Assembly: GCA_029531795.1 (NCBI GenBank)
Contig: JAPEIS010000001.1
Span: 8,060,001-8,124,000 of the forward strand
Length of the DNA: 64,000 bases
Direction: 5' to 3'
Origin: Sclerotinia nivalis
Lineage: Eukaryota > Ascomycota > Leotiomycetes > Helotiales > Sclerotiniaceae
The notes beneath the pieces were generated by a model that did not search any database, had not been told where the DNA came from, and worked only from the letters and a program-made list of their open reading frames with translations. This document shows, in pieces, positions 35,801-49,179 of the stretch. Within the stretch, counting starts at the first letter, position 1; the number at the start of each line of letters is the position of its first letter. Both the position numbers and the translations under genes were made by a program.

Positions 35801-37121
35801 ATACTTAAACTCGATAGAGTTATTGTTATTTGAAATGTTATATTCAATGAAGATTTCATTTATTATATGGATTCTGTCAATCAAATGATCGATATTTACA
35901 ATATAGAAGAGCTCAAGCAATTAACAAGAACCCTCGATATACAGGATTATATAGAAATAGATAGAACGATCATTCAATATAAGGATAATTGTAATGATTT
36001 CATTTATTTATTTATTTTCATTGATCGGAAAACTTTTAATTCAATCATTAAGTGTATTTCAGATCTATTATTATTCATAAACGAATTGAATTCAGGGGTG
36101 AAAACAGATCTGGGAGATGATAATAAGAATACAGAACTTGGTTTAGGATTATCTAATTCATCTAATCCTTTAGGTAACAATGATAGGGTAAATAATAGAG
36201 ATATATAAACGCCGATCGATTTTTTTATTAGAAAGACCGGAAATGCTGATTCTGTTATTGAGAGGTAATTATATTTTATAGGTAAAAATGCTGATACTAT
36301 TCAAAGGGATACTTGTAACGATAACTCGAATCCCGATCTTGCGGAACGTATTGATATAGGGAATATAGAATTTGAGCCTACTGATTGTATCATCGAAGTT
36401 CTTTGTGGTAAATATGAAAATGATTTAGAGCCTTCTTTAATCGATCAATTATAATATTTCAAAAGAAAGCAAATATATTGATACGATCAATCAGAATATA
36501 CTGTAAAGGAAATCCAGTTATCGAAAAGATTATTGTATTCTACACCGTTTTTCAATAGACTCATTGAGGATTTGCGGATTTATAATTTTGAGAGAACATC
36601 CAAAAGAGTTTGCTTTATAAAGATTGAAATACCCAGGGTTTAGATCAACCCATCTGAGTTTCAATCATTCGATTATCCATCGAAGTTATTTCTTTTCCAA
36701 TATTATACTTCAAAGCAATCAGTATACACTTAAAGACAATTATATATATAGCAACATCACCAAGGAAATAATTTTAATACTAAATTCTATATAGGAATCA
36801 TTATCGTACAAAAGACAAACTCATCAGAATTAAATTGCTTCAACGATTTTCATTCTACTTTCTGGTTCGATCAAACTGGAATGGATAATATAAAAGAATG
36901 TTCTCAATTTATAACAATTCATAGTATAATCATCGTTGGAACTGAAATAAGATTATTATTATTATCTATCTGATCTACAATCTATAGATTACAAACAATA
37001 CCTTTCCCTCGAATTTATATCTTTGTAGTTCCAAAACTACCCTGCTTTTATTATCAATTAGAAGATCATCAAATAGAATATTGGTTTAAATAGAATTACG
37101 ATTTTGAGATTAATAACTTTA

Positions 37122-38976
37122 ACGTAACTTGACTAGAAGTGGGTCATGTCATGATATGGGTCACAAAAATCATATTTTCCTATTTGACCTTGTTCTATAT
37201 GCTACAGGGTGATCTACAACTATCACTGATCCAACTGAACTATCACTATCCTCTTCTTCTTCCATCTCCTCTTCTACCTGATCAATTTGACGCTTGGATA
37301 ATCTACCACATCGTCGTTTTGATAAGGATATCTGTTCAGCCTCCTCGATAATTTTCAATACTTCTTCTGTACTAAATACAAATTCACCTTTTAATTTTAT
37401 TCTCTTTCCATTTTTTCGTTTTTTTCGTATCTCAAGTAACTCTTTATGTTCTTGAAGTTCCTTTCGAAGAATAGCATTTTCAGCATTTAAGCTTTCAATC
37501 TGATAAGTAATTCGCTTTGCATATCTCTATACTGAAGAAGTAGACAGATTATTAACAGATAAAGCTAAATTGAATATCTAATTTGCTTGTCGTAGCTTAA
37601 TATCATTTGGGGGAGAGTTATTAAGTAAAGAAAAATCTAGATCTTCTGGATTTGCTGATGTATTTGGAGTAAAAGATAGTAGTAAAAGCAGGGTTAGAAG
37701 ATTATTCAGAACTTAACGAAGACTAAATGGATTCAAACCTACTCCTTTCTATCCGCTTTTGATATTTTGATAAGTAAAACCTTTTTCTCTTATCTTTTGA
37801 AAAAGCTATACCCAATCAGATCGTTGTATTCGTTGTATTCCTGCTCGAAAATATCGATCAACCTTTTGGGCATGATATCGCTTCATTGATCCATACACTC
37901 CAACATCCAATGGCTGAAATAGATACGAGCAATAAAATAATAGAATAAGAAAATCAATCTCCTTTTCAATACAGAAAGCAATCAAACTTTCTGTAATATG
38001 ATTGGAATGATTATCTATAATCAATAATCGAGGCTGATCTCCTGATATTTTTCGAGATTCTGGTTCAAAAACCTTACGTATCCATTCAAAGCCATGACTA
38101 TTAGAAGTCCATCCACTATTGCTTATTGAGAAATACCAATTTGAAGGAGTATTAGTAGGAATCCATACAGTATTAGTATTCTGAGCCTTGAAAATGATTA
38201 TAGAAGGTAAAGAGCCTTCATCTGTATTAACATATTCCAATACAATTATCCATTCTTGCTTTCCTATTGTAACCTTCCAATTCGATTTGAGAGTAGAATC
38301 CACGATTATACATATTGATTCTGTTTCTCCAATTGTATATCCTGTCTCATCTATATTATATATATTCTTGAGTTCATAATGCCGTTCTTCGATTCGTACT
38401 TGAAATGTTGAAAACCACACTGAAATTGTTTCAAATGTAGCTTCTTTATACCTTGCAGATTCCAATTTACAAGAATAGGTTCCTTTAAGTTTAGAATATC
38501 GATCTAAGAATCTATAAATCCATCGTTAACCTATATAATCTGATTGAAAGAATGGAGGGATAGATGATAACGCGAAAATGACGTGTTGATTCAGAATTTC
38601 TTGAGCCATTTCTTTCAACAACCCAGGAGTTGCAGGGTACCCAGTAGCTGTCAATTGTGAGGTCCATCGTACTAGAGTCTTCTCTTCCGCGTTGGAAAGT
38701 TTTTGAAAGGATTCGTGAGATTAAGAGCGTGATTGTCGTCCGGCCATTCGATTTATTAGGGTTGACTTTGGAATCTTAAAATGAATAGCAGCACTTCGAA
38801 TTGAAGTAAATTGTTTATTTTTTAGACTTTCTATAGCCTTTTGAATATTATCTTCCGATTCACTACGATTTAATGACTTTTGATCCATTGTGTATTGAAT
38901 AAACGCGTAAAATAAAGAAATGAGAGGGTGATTTTGACCTATATCATGACATGACCCACTTCTAGTCAAGTTACGT
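37122..38976 (-). mobile_element. Complete Fot1/pogo-type DNA transposon, TA target duplication
   Basis: 1,855 bp with terminal inverted repeats that are identical for 36 bp (beginning ACGTAACTTGACTAGAAGTG) and continue with one mismatch to about 42 bp. Both ends are flanked by TA (37120-37121 and 38977-38978). Size and structure are those of Fot1-like Tc1/mariner-superfamily elements of fungi. It sits inside the Copia element, between integrase and RT, so it inserted after that element. Confidence 0.93.
37170..38888 (-). pseudogene. Fot1/pogo-type transposase, inactivated by stops
   Basis: The minus-strand start ATG is at 38888 (MDQKSLNRSESEDN). An N-terminal psq-type helix-turn-helix follows (IRSAAIHFKIPKSTLINRM), then a CENP-B-like second DNA-binding part. 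The DDE/DDD core shows NIDETGY, IIDNHSNH and FQPLDVGVYG, i.e. three catalytic Asp positions in family order. The C-terminus has the acidic EEEMEEEED tract common in Fot1 proteins. TAA stops at 38721-38723 (after RRQ-RS) and near 38,527 replace Gln-type codons and further breaks occur at 37,359-37,805. Not functional. Confidence 0.88.
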
Positions 38977-41593
38977 TAAGATTAGAAATACCTAATATGA
39001 AATCGATTTTGGATTGGAACCTATAAAACCGATCCTTTTTCAATAGGTGTTTATGTACAAATGCAATGATCAAGGTTTAATCACTTGTTATCGTTTTCGT
39101 TTAGTGATATGAGGAGATCTTCAGATTAAGAGTACAATTGAAACTATTTATATTGCTATATTCGTTAATTGATCATTCCGAATCGTTATAGCAATCGTTG
39201 CCAAATACAATCTCGAAACCAAACAATACAATATAATCAATACCTTTGTCAATGTTTTATACGATCCTTTTAGTATCCCAATTGTATATTATCTTTTTAA
39301 TAGTTACAAAGTCCTCAACAAATATATCATTATCGATCGAGTACTATATAATCTTCGGGATTCTCTTACAATATAATTCAGGGATTTCATTTGAATACTC
39401 GAAAAACTAGGATTGGTATAATGTAAAAAGGAGCTATATCTCTATATCAATCTAGAATATATTATTATAATCCTATTCTTCGTAGATGATATTCAGGTTA
39501 TATATTATAAGAAGAACGAACTAATTACTACAAAAATCATCGAAGGAATCAAAACTATATATGAGTTATATGATCTTGGAGATACAAAATGATTTTTAGA
39601 AATATATATCCTTTGTAATCGATCAAAGAAAAAGCTATAGTTAGTTTATGATATATATATTAAGAAGATTATTAAGAAATTTAAAGCAACAAAAGGGATA
39701 GTATATATGTTGCTTTTTATAATAATATTTCGGAAAAATTTAGGCCAAGCATCTATATATATAATCAAATTGTATCAAAAAAAAATGGAATCAATTCTAT
39801 ATATTACGATTACAATAAGAGCAGATGTCTTATTCGCTGTTTTGTAATTGAATTATTACTTGACCAATCCATCGATCGAATATATGAAAACCGTTGATTA
39901 TTATTTTGAATATCTTTGAAACACGAGGTTTCTTGTAATACAATATAACAATGATCAGATATTATAATTTTTTGTTTTCTCAGATACTTCTTTTGTAGAT
40001 GATCCTGATACTCGTAGATCATCTCAAGAGTATATGATGTCCTTTTTCGATAATTTAGTTATATAGAAAGTATCTAAATAGGATACTGTGATTATCTCAA
40101 TTATTGAAGTTGAACTATTCGGTATCGAATATATATCAAAAGAAATTATAGCAATTCTATACTTTCTAAAGGAAATCGATTTTGCAGTGAAAGAATCTAT
40201 ATCAATATTTTGTGATAACCAGCAAGCAATCAGGCTGATGGTTGATGAGAACGAGTGAATCACTACAAAGCTCAGATATATCGATATACAGAATATATAG
40301 TTGCGATAGGAATATTCAAAAGGGAGCTTCTATATGATCTACCTTCCAATTACCGATATGATAATTAATAGGCTCATCAAAAACCTCACACGACAAAAGT
40401 TCGAATACTTCTGTTTTTTTCTAAATCTACAGAATATTAATAATAGGATTATAGAGATTGAGTAAGAATAATCACGGATTATCTATTATATTGTACATTT
40501 TCAAGCTTAATATTATTATAATACTATACTAAATTGATGAAATTTGTTTGCAAATATATATATTATCAACTAATTCGTAATTATTGTTATAATATCCTTT
40601 TACTCAAAATCTATAATGGAATAAGAGTTATTTAATTCATTATCGATTTTTCTTATCATTTTTTATCTCTTTTTTTTTCGATATCTTTTTTCTTTTCGAT
40701 CCTCGGTATAAAAATAATGCTATTCAAAAATTGAATAGGAAACCGATTGTATATATCTACGAACGAATTCTATCGAATTATTATGTGATCGAAAGCTTTT
40801 TTTGTTCATTATAATACGATTAGTATTATATATAATACTGATTGAAAGGTATGATTTATCTATTAATCGATTGTATAAATATACGAACAAATTTCGTTGA
40901 ATTTGTATACGACCAAGGTCTTTCTCAGTTCACTCTTATACGATAACTATAAAATTATAAATCATCTCAAAAATATCATTTTAGTAGTTATTACAAATAT
41001 TAGTCTACAAGGTGGGGGGTGAGATAAATTATGTTTCAGATCTTTTCGATTATACTCTTCTTTTTCGAATCTCATCGAACTCTTTGAAATCTTGTTGTAT
41101 TGTTTGATTAATTCGATTATATTAATTACGAACTATTTGTAATAGTGTATACTTTCGAATAAAACACTATTATAATATTATACAAAATCGATGAAATTTG
41201 ATTGTATATATATACTACACCAGCTAATTCGTTATTATTAACCAAAACCGACTATATCAATCAAATCGATCAATATATTACAATTTACATTTATTTCTTT
41301 ATATCAATTGATCAATACGATTAAAACAATCAATTCTATTCAAATGATCAATATTCGAAGTAACCAATATGATCAATAGGTCAACTCTATCGATGTAATC
41401 ACGAAATGGTCAATTTGGTCAATTTGGTCAATATAATCAATTAATCGACCAAATTGAACCACGCCACTAATTTCAATCGGAATCGCTCGAAATCGATATC
41501 TATATATTATCAAGATCTATACTCTATATTTAATCAATCATTATTCTTTACAATCTTTTCTTATTGTTATAAACCGATTCTCGATTTAGGGAA

Positions 41594-41949
41594 TGTATCA
41601 CAAGTAATCACATAATACCTGATTCGAATGATTGATGATCTATGATCATTTTATACTCTATGATCATTATACCCCTTATTTCACATTAATTATCAAATCC
41701 TTCTAGATCCTGTCGAACCTTATAATCGTCAACCCTCTTCTGATATTATACAGATCGAAACCTAGCTTAATTAATGCTTTTCGTCGACTAGATAGCTTCC
41801 ATTAAGTCTATATATATTATCTACGATCCTTAAGATCGAGGGTAGATCATTCAATACAGTTCTCATTCAATATACACTTAATTTTATCATTTCAAATTAT
41901 CTTCTCCTCGATCTCTTCAACGTACTCTGTGATCTACTATCTCGTGATA
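41594..41949 (+). repeat. 3' LTR of the Copia element
   Basis: 356 bp, begins TGTATCACAAGTAATCAC and ends CTCGTGATA, followed by the ATACA duplication. Somewhat less degraded than the 5' copy near its right end. Confidence 0.88.
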
Positions 41950-43097
41950 ATACAACATTTGTTCAGTTTTACAAAACGGATATTAGTTCAAGTAGAACAA
42001 TACTGATAAGAAATATATATATTATAAGGAAATCTGCAATTAAGCAATACAGCTAATACGAGATTAATGATTCAGAACTCTGCTTTTCGGAAACAATTTG
42101 ATCAATTACCTATCGGTGCAAATCTTATTGTATTAATCTATCGATTATAACAAACTATAAAGAATTCTGAATTATTCAAAGATGAAAAAACAGGCTTATT
42201 GATTCAACAAAACGAATATGAAGATTGGAAAATAGATTTATATATTTGTTGGAAAAGCGATCCTGTAGTTTTCGATATAGAATAAAAGAAATTGTTATAT
42301 ATAGTTTTGCTTTTGAAAGGAATAGTTTGATAAGAAAGACGAAAGGATATTAAAGGAATTATAGATAATATATCGGAATTTATTATTGCGAATATATTCT
42401 TGAAGAAACTCGATGATCTTTATATTTCAATTAATATTGAATATGAAACAATAATCAAATTCGATAAACTTAAAATGAGCGAAAAAACTTTATTTCCTTT
42501 TTTTTATTTATAATTGGAATATTTGAATATATTTAATAGAAAAACTTCCTGAGAAATAATCTTTATAATGAAACAAAAAGTTATCAACAAATTGAAGATA
42601 TTGATAAAAAACGATTCAAATTTTTGCAAACTTATTGATATTGAAGGATAAAGAAAGAAGTTCTAAATATAAAATTAAAACTATCGGGATAATGAGTATT
42701 ATAATACAAACTTCTCGAGATCTAATTCAATTTATATTTAACAATAAGTATTGTTAGCATTTTATATTCAAGGCGACTCTATAGATTTCGATGTAATTAG
42801 AACTCCAAAACAAATATAAAGAGAATACGAATATCTTTATAATCTATATCATTTTTGTAAACAATCTAGTTATCGAATTGCAGATTGTAAAGTAAAGAAA
42901 CAAATCGATACTATAAGAAATATAAGCGGATATAGAAGGGTAAATATGAGGTTAAGGTTAGGATATGATTTTGTAAGTTTAAGGGACTTTTTTATTCCAA
43001 ATTTCATTAGGAATTCAATGAACCTATTTATATTCTTATTGACCAATTGTAAAGAGAGTTATAGTTGATGAAAGGTAGATACTGAGGTGGTGTGGTT

Positions 43098-43472
43098 CTC
43101 GATTTGGCGAAAGGACTGATATTACCGGTAGATCCACCACCTTCCCAATCGAGGTTTTTCAATTAATAAACATTCTAATTACAAGAACGACTTTTAGCTT
43201 TCAATAACATAATAAAAATCTAATAATTCAAATCTATATATTTAGAAGTATAGCTACAATTAATTACATTATTATAAAAAAATTGTGAATGAAGATATGA
43301 TTGATCAAAGTTAGGTATTGTAATGGTGTATTTCCCGATTTGACGAAAGGATTGATATTGTCAGTAAACCCACCGCTTTCCCAATCGAGGTTTTTCAATT
43401 ATTGATTTCTCGATTTGGAAAGAAATTTAATAGTGCTAATAGATCACCGCTTTCCGAATGGAGGTTTTTCAA
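43098..43472 (+). repeat. Leader repeats of copy A: three dispersed 64-65-bp units
   Basis: Units at 43098-43162, 43334-43398 and 43409-43472. Each opens with CTCGATTTGG or close to it and closes with CCAATCGAGGTTTTTCAA or close to it. CTCGATTTGG and CCAATCGAG are nearly complementary, so each unit can fold into a hairpin of about 50 nt. An internal CACCGCTTTCC/CCACCTTCC part is also conserved. All lie just upstream of the start codon at 43535. Confidence 0.75.
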
Positions 43473-43534
43473 CCGTCCTTTTAATCTTATATTATAAAAT
43501 CTGTTTTTATTATTAGCTTCTTTATAAAATCAAA

Positions 43535-46500
43535 ATGTTATCTCAAAAGAAATGTAGTGGTCGATTGAAGAAGTATATGAGTGTTGATGAAGCTAGAAAA
43601 GCGAATATCGATGGTAATCGCCGTCGTCGAGAACAGAAAACAGTCCAATTTTCAGGTTTAGTTGACTTTATTGTATATAAGCCTTTGCTTCATTCAGATA
43701 TCCCTATAAATATTCCTTCTATAATTGGCCTTCGAACAGATATTCAAATCCCTTAAGATCATGATGTACAAGAAAGCGATACTTTAGAAACCCTACAATC
43801 GATTTCCCCATCATCGATTCAACTACCCCCGATCGTTGAAGATGCCGATATTGCTATACAGATTACACAGATTCGAATTAACGAACAAGAGATCAATCTT
43901 GAAAGAGAGGAATACAATACAGAGATTGTAGAAATTCTGATAGGATTATGATCGGCAAATACGATTAGTACAATTGAAGAGGCAAGAACTGATGGGATAT
44001 CAGAATTATATATTGAAGGAAGGGCTGAAGTAGCGACATCAGTAATATAGATGATTGAAGATTTATATATTATTAGTTAAAAAAGAGAGAGCTAATAATA
44101 AGGAATCTCAGTATTTTTGTTCTCTTTATATTGATTCTGTAGATGAGTCTATAATGATATAGGATAATAGTATTGATAAACCAAACTCATCTAATCAATC
44201 AATAAGTATTCAAGGATCTCCAATAAATATAATACTATCGAAAACACCAGCTCAATCCAAATCATTTCCTTTACTATCATCAAATAGAGTTAGTAATAAA
44301 AGAAACACCAATAAACGAAATACATCATTCTCAATTTAGAAGAATAATCTCTTATCATAAATAAAGCCTTTAACAACAAGATCATCTGAAAACTATACAT
44401 CTTCCCTCTCAATAATAGAAAGGTTTCCCAGCAATACTCCCTCTTCATTTCTTCACCGAATTGAAAGTTTTACATTATCTTCATCTATTCAATCAATGAT
44501 TCAATCAATATCAGATCCTATTATATCTAAACCCAACCCAATTAATACTTCAATAACAATTGAATCTCCAACATTAAAAGCCTTTTTAAATATAACAAAC
44601 ACATTAGCACTTTCTACTTCTACTAAACGAATTGCCTTTAAACTTGCCAAACAACTTCGGAATTTTCAAAACTGCACTTATAAACAGTACTATAACATTA
44701 ATCAATTTCATCACAGATATCATCAATGAGTAGATATATATTCTGAATATTTATCTCTACAACAGATTATTATTCTTCTTCGAAGGGATTATATTAAAAA
44801 AACATCTTTATTTGATATCTTGAACAATTTTAAATTGATAAAGGTAAAAGATCATAACGATCTTGATTACTAAACAGCATTTGAAGGTACAAATGTATCA
44901 GCTACTCTTGAAGATGCTGGAACACAGAATGAAAATCTGTCTAAGAATTTATACTTATTATAATATTATATAATCAATAAAAAGAATTACTATTCTAAGG
45001 TAATATTTGATATTGATAGCATTTGCTGCTTTCCTATCAGCTTAGCATTTGCAAAACAAGATATCAATTGACTATTCAAAGCATATCTTATCTTAAACCT
45101 TACAAGCGATGTCCATTTTGGATTGCGAATGCCAATATATAATAACTATAATATATTGATATACAAATACACCTCACTTTATAAAATCCCCCATTATTAC
45201 TTTGGTATTACGATTGGAATGGATTCATTATTGATCTTCATTTTCTTCCCAGTTCTTCATCTAAAGAGTAATTATAATTACATTATTTATTTGAGCAAGC
45301 AAAACAATAAACTCTTCTATAATACTATCATCGGTTTAATAGTAAATAAGATAATTGAATCTTCGAATATTATACAATATTACCCTACATCTGTTAAGAT
45401 TACAAACTTGAATTCGACTACAATTTCAGCAAAGGGTTTTGGTCGAAAAGATTCAACAAGAGAATAGCTTATCAAATATATTATATAATTTCAATATCTT
45501 GATACATTTTGGAATCTTGTTCTTCAAACTATCGATGAAAATCCGGGTTTTGATCGATTTTGAGGAGCAATTTTGTTTACTAATTCAAAGAATATTAAAC
45601 TGGAATTTATGGATATTAGCTTGATTTAAGTGTATAATGGTTAACAAACAAAATGGTCTAAGGTAACTGATACACAATTTTACAATCAAGATCGTACATT
45701 TATTAATCTTGCAAAGCAAGTCACATCTGAAGATAGTACTCTACCATATGATTATACTCCGGAAGACCATGAGGCAGAGGTATATTTGTAGAAGAAGTAC
45801 TGTCTTGAAACCTATGCCAAAAACCGGATAGCTTTCAATACAGATGGGAGCCGTACGAAAGGGAACCCTAAATATACAATATACCCTTAGGCAACAATAC
45901 GAGATACAGTTGGTTAAACTATGTTTGCTGTCCCTCATAGACAAGAGAGTAGAGATGATCTGATTTATTCTCAATTTTATAAATTAATTAAGATACCCTT
46001 TGATTCGTCAAAAATATATACCTTTGATAACGACTCGGTCGAAAATCTAGCCCTGGATCCCGGATATATTCGATTACTACAACAAGAAGGCGATGGAATT
46101 ACCTTTTCCAAAGCTGTTTACGAGTTTGGCTATCTTCACAATAAGAAGCAGATTCATGCAAATCTCGTCGATAATCGTGGGAAGTCGTACGGGGTCCGGG
46201 AAGAGCACCGCATCTCCTTGATTATAATAGAAGAGATCTATCAGTAATGGCGATAATGGGATCTATATAATAATGAAGATAATATTCCTCAGTCTATCTT
46301 TCTTTATTATATCGTTCCTATTCAAGAACTACTTGGTTTTCTTTCGGTTTAGATTAATAAATATTGTCTTCTCTTTGAATACATTCTTGTATATATAGCG
46401 ATGATATACTCACTATCAGAAACTATTGTTATGATCATAGCGCTTAAAGCTTTTCGATTTTGTTATAATAACAATTTGATTCAGCGGGAATCCTTATTAT

Positions 46501-47870
46501 ACAAAGATTACTAAAAACAAATGAATAATCAAAAACAAATTATCAAAAAAGATTTAGGTATACAGAATACAATAAAACGATATGGTTTGGATTGGTTTTT
46601 ACCAAAATTTAATTGGGTAATGTGGTGGTTCACTTCACCACATAAAGAGAATATCCTGATTGGAAATATACTGATACATAAAGAATATAAGAGAAGATGG
46701 CATACAATTAAAGATCTCCGAGATATTTACATTCGCTTTAATCAAGCTGCGTCTTGGTACAATCGGTACAACATACGACAGAACCCTGCTTTGTTGAATA
46801 AGTGGTTAGAATACTTTTACACTATGAATATCGAGCAATTTGATATAGATATCTAGAAGGCTGTGCTTAAATCCCACCAATGCTCTTTTGAATTAACGTC
46901 TAATACAATCCAGTAGCAAAAGGGAGATATTCGATTTTGTTACAAATATATGAAACAAATGTTTACTATCAATAAAATCATTGGACTTCTTCATTTCGTA
47001 ATAGAAAATAAAATGCAATTTGAGAAAATAGTTAATCTATTCGATTTCTTATTTCGGTGGGAAGATAGCAAGGAATATCGTAGCTGAGATAATAAGTCAT
47101 ATCGAATTGTTTTCCAAAAGATTTTTGAATTGATCAAATGATATCTAGGTTATCGAAAAGCAAATAAATAGTTGGATAAATTCTTTCATCTAATTCGATT
47201 AATATATTGGGTCCTTCCTTATCCATCAAATTCTACCCTTATTGTATCAACAAAGATTAATCGTAATCAAGGTCTTCAAGGACAAATAATATGGTTCTCA
47301 ATTATATATACTAATCCCAAGAAAATCAATCTTCCTTTTCGATCTTATACTATTACTTTACATAATATTCTTTGGTACATTTGGTGTCAGATATTTGATG
47401 ATAGTCGAGATCGTTATACATAAAGTACCTCTCAGATTATTACTGTGTGTAAAATTCAAAGGTTTAAGATATATGAACAAGAAGAGACTGAAAAATTCTA
47501 GATAGCTAGAAAAAGGAGTATTGGATTAAAAGAGTTTGTCCCGGTATAGGAGCGGACACAAGCACCAAGGTTGAAGATATTGGAGTAGATCAAGAATTAG
47601 AGTTTAGATAAGCTAAAGGATTTGATAAATGGATTTAGCCAAGAATTTGCTGAGAATAATTATCAAAATGATAAAAGTGTAGGTGATGAGAATACAGCTG
47701 ATACTACTAATCCTTATCATCGAATTGCTAATAATAGAATTAATATTATAACAACTTATAATCGAAGATTGAATGATAAAGGAATCCAAAAGATTGAATT
47801 GAATGAAAATATCAGAACCTTAACTACTCGCAACAGCAATGTTTTCATATTATCGAATAGCAAAAAGTAG
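43535..47870 (+). pseudogene. Decayed long gene of an unknown repeated family, copy A
   Basis: Starts ATG at 43535 (MLSQKKCSGRLKKY...) and can be followed for over 1,400 codons with stops, aligned to copy B. The basic N-terminus carries an ARKANIDGNRRRREQK-type motif. Conserved blocks are DFIVYKPLLHSDIP, an IPHYYFGTTIGMDSLLIFIFF block near 45,190-45,240, FDNDSVENLALDPGYI at 46,020-46,070, NLVDNRGKSYGVREEHRISL at 46,160-46,220 and a DWFLPKFNWVMWW block at 46,580-46,630. TAA/TAG stops sit where copy B has Gln, consistent with RIP. I do not recognise a catalytic motif; no DDE, RT, HUH or recombinase signature is evident. Confidence 0.6.
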
Positions 47871-48238
47871 ACAATCGAAAATATCTTCGAAGCTAGCTTA
47901 GAATAAAAGAATTGATTGAAAAAGGAACTACAATTTTGGGAATAGATCATATCAAATATATTGATTATATTTATAATAAAGGTTTTTGTTCAAAATAAAA
48001 GAAGCAGACCAATAGAATATATATATTATTAACTATATAGATTAATCATACTTAATTAAAATTTAACTACGAAGTAGAAATAATATATACACAATACACT
48101 AAGTATATATACCTCAATTTCCAATAAGATATTAAATTAAAGTATTCTTAGAATTAATTATTAATTATTTAAAGATTAAAAAATTTAGAAAAAAAATATT
48201 TAAAAGAATAAAATAATATATTTGAAAAGAATGATTAG

Positions 48239-48275
<37 letters not shown>

Positions 48276-48430
48276 TTAGATATTACAAGGTTTGCCATCT
48301 AGATTATATAAAAGTGTTTTAGACTTTCGAGATAATTTATAACTAGATGTTAAACAAGGATTTAAATAACAACAATGAATAATTGCAATTTGTAACTATT
48401 AATAGGATATACTAAATGATTGATCTTAAG

Positions 48431-48595
48431 TACGAAGCTCTATAGTAAGGAAATCCATTCCATTTATATAGACCTTCGTACTATGCATTCCATTGCCCTT
48501 TGTTGTTCCATTGCCCTTTGTTGTTCCACTGCCCTTTGTCGTCCCACTGCCCTTTGTTGTCCCACTGCTCTTTATCGTCCTACTGCTTTAGGAAT
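48431..48595. repeat. TACGAAG...CTTCGTA module and 18-bp minisatellite
   Basis: A 50-bp module with inverted ends (48431-48480) closely resembles the one at 29238-29288. It is followed by about six copies of an 18-bp unit around CCATTGCCCTTTGTTGTT. The unit encodes repetitive peptide on either strand but no known protein. Confidence 0.8.
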
Positions 48596-49179
48596 AATTG
48601 CCAGCACGATGGAATTCCCTAATCATCTGCTTTTGGATAAGACTCGATGTCCGTGCTTACTAAAGGTGGGGAGATTACACATAGCAGAATAAACAGATAT
48701 GGTATACAAAATTGTAGCGTTTTTGGTTATGGTTTAAGCTTATATAGATAAAGAAATTATTATTTTGTAACAAATCAATAAATAATTAAAAAAAAAATAA
48801 GTATAAGTAATTAAAAAAAGGAATTGTTAAAGATTTGAAAAAAAAATAATAAAGAGAATGAATTTAATATAAAAAGATTTATTAATAAATTGAAAAAATT
48901 AAAATAATATAAAAAAAGGATTTATAGAATTTAAAAAGAATAGAAATATATCACATTCAAGAATACTAGGTAAGGTATCTTGTATTAGAAAATACTAAAC
49001 TAAAAAAAAAAAAAAAGGAAAACGAAAATAAAGAGTTTTCCTATAATTAAATACAAACAGAGTATACCATATGATCTGGAGGTGTAAAACATCACAAAAT
49101 ATATATTATAAGATTAAGTTATATTGAAATTTTAATAAATATAAGAATATAGAAAAAAAAAAAAAAAAAAAAAATTAAA

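Larger units (their letters stand above)
34280..40460 (+). pseudogene. Copia gag-pol remnant (protease, integrase, RT, RNase H)
   Basis: Recognisable segments include a FDNCNIIYIVND protease-like motif and an LIPGFYINIVSEIRLLKAG gag-pre-integrase motif. The integrase has a WDLFDFDKGY start and a late SLSHIYKPNKESEYAEQ (catalytic Glu region, usually YTPxQNGxAER). The RT has LYNLRDSL and the FFVDDI catalytic box. The RNase H has a SDTSFVDDPDTRRSSQ start, EVELFGIEYISKE and CDNQQAIRL. Stops replace Gln and Trp codons throughout, so it is inactive. The coding path is interrupted at 37,122-38,976 by the nested transposon, between integrase and RT. Confidence 0.85.
32495..41949 (+). mobile_element. 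Complete Ty1/Copia LTR retrotransposon, RIP-inactivated, target duplication ATACA
   Basis: LTRs of about 355 bp at 32495-32848 and 41594-41949 are in the same orientation. Both start TGT(C)ACAGGTAATCACAT-like and end CTCGTGATA. Perfect 5-bp duplications ATACA lie at 32490-32494 and 41950-41954. Inside, in Copia order, are protease/gag-pre-integrase (about 34,280-34,670), integrase (34,970-35,560), reverse transcriptase (39,060-39,720, with FFVDDI at about 39,480) and RNase H (39,950-40,460), ending about 1.1 kb before the 3' LTR. Every domain is riddled with TAA/TAG. Without the nested Fot1-type transposon it is about 7.6 kb. Confidence 0.9.
31834..42955 (+). mobile_element. LTR retroelement remnant (LTR + gag) split by a Copia insertion
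   Basis: A 146-bp LTR (31834-31979, TGTCACGGG...) is followed by gag-like sequence: a Gln/Thr/Pro-rich start near 32,090 and a segment that translates with stops up to 32,489. The reading resumes after the Copia element at about 41,955 and runs to a degenerate zinc knuckle near 42,840-42,900 (YHFCKQSSYRIADC; expected CxxCxxxxHxxxxC with Cys/His changed to Tyr). The pol region and 3' LTR are not visible; homology to repeat copy A begins at about 42,956. All frames are broken. Confidence 0.65.
42956..47890 (+). mobile_element. Unidentified multi-kilobase repeat, copy A
   Basis: Homologous to copy B at 51,561-55,757, both in the 5' leader and over the coding part. Similarity starts near 42,956, at an AGGATATGATTTTG sequence. 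It includes a leader with three 65-bp repeat units, then a long decayed gene. No terminal repeats or target duplication could be defined; the right boundary is uncertain. It interrupts or abuts the gag remnant on its left. Confidence 0.6.

Noticed and set aside
48420..48692. 90-codon Cys/Ala/Leu-rich open frame
   Set aside because: Produced by the 18-bp minisatellite; no family signature.
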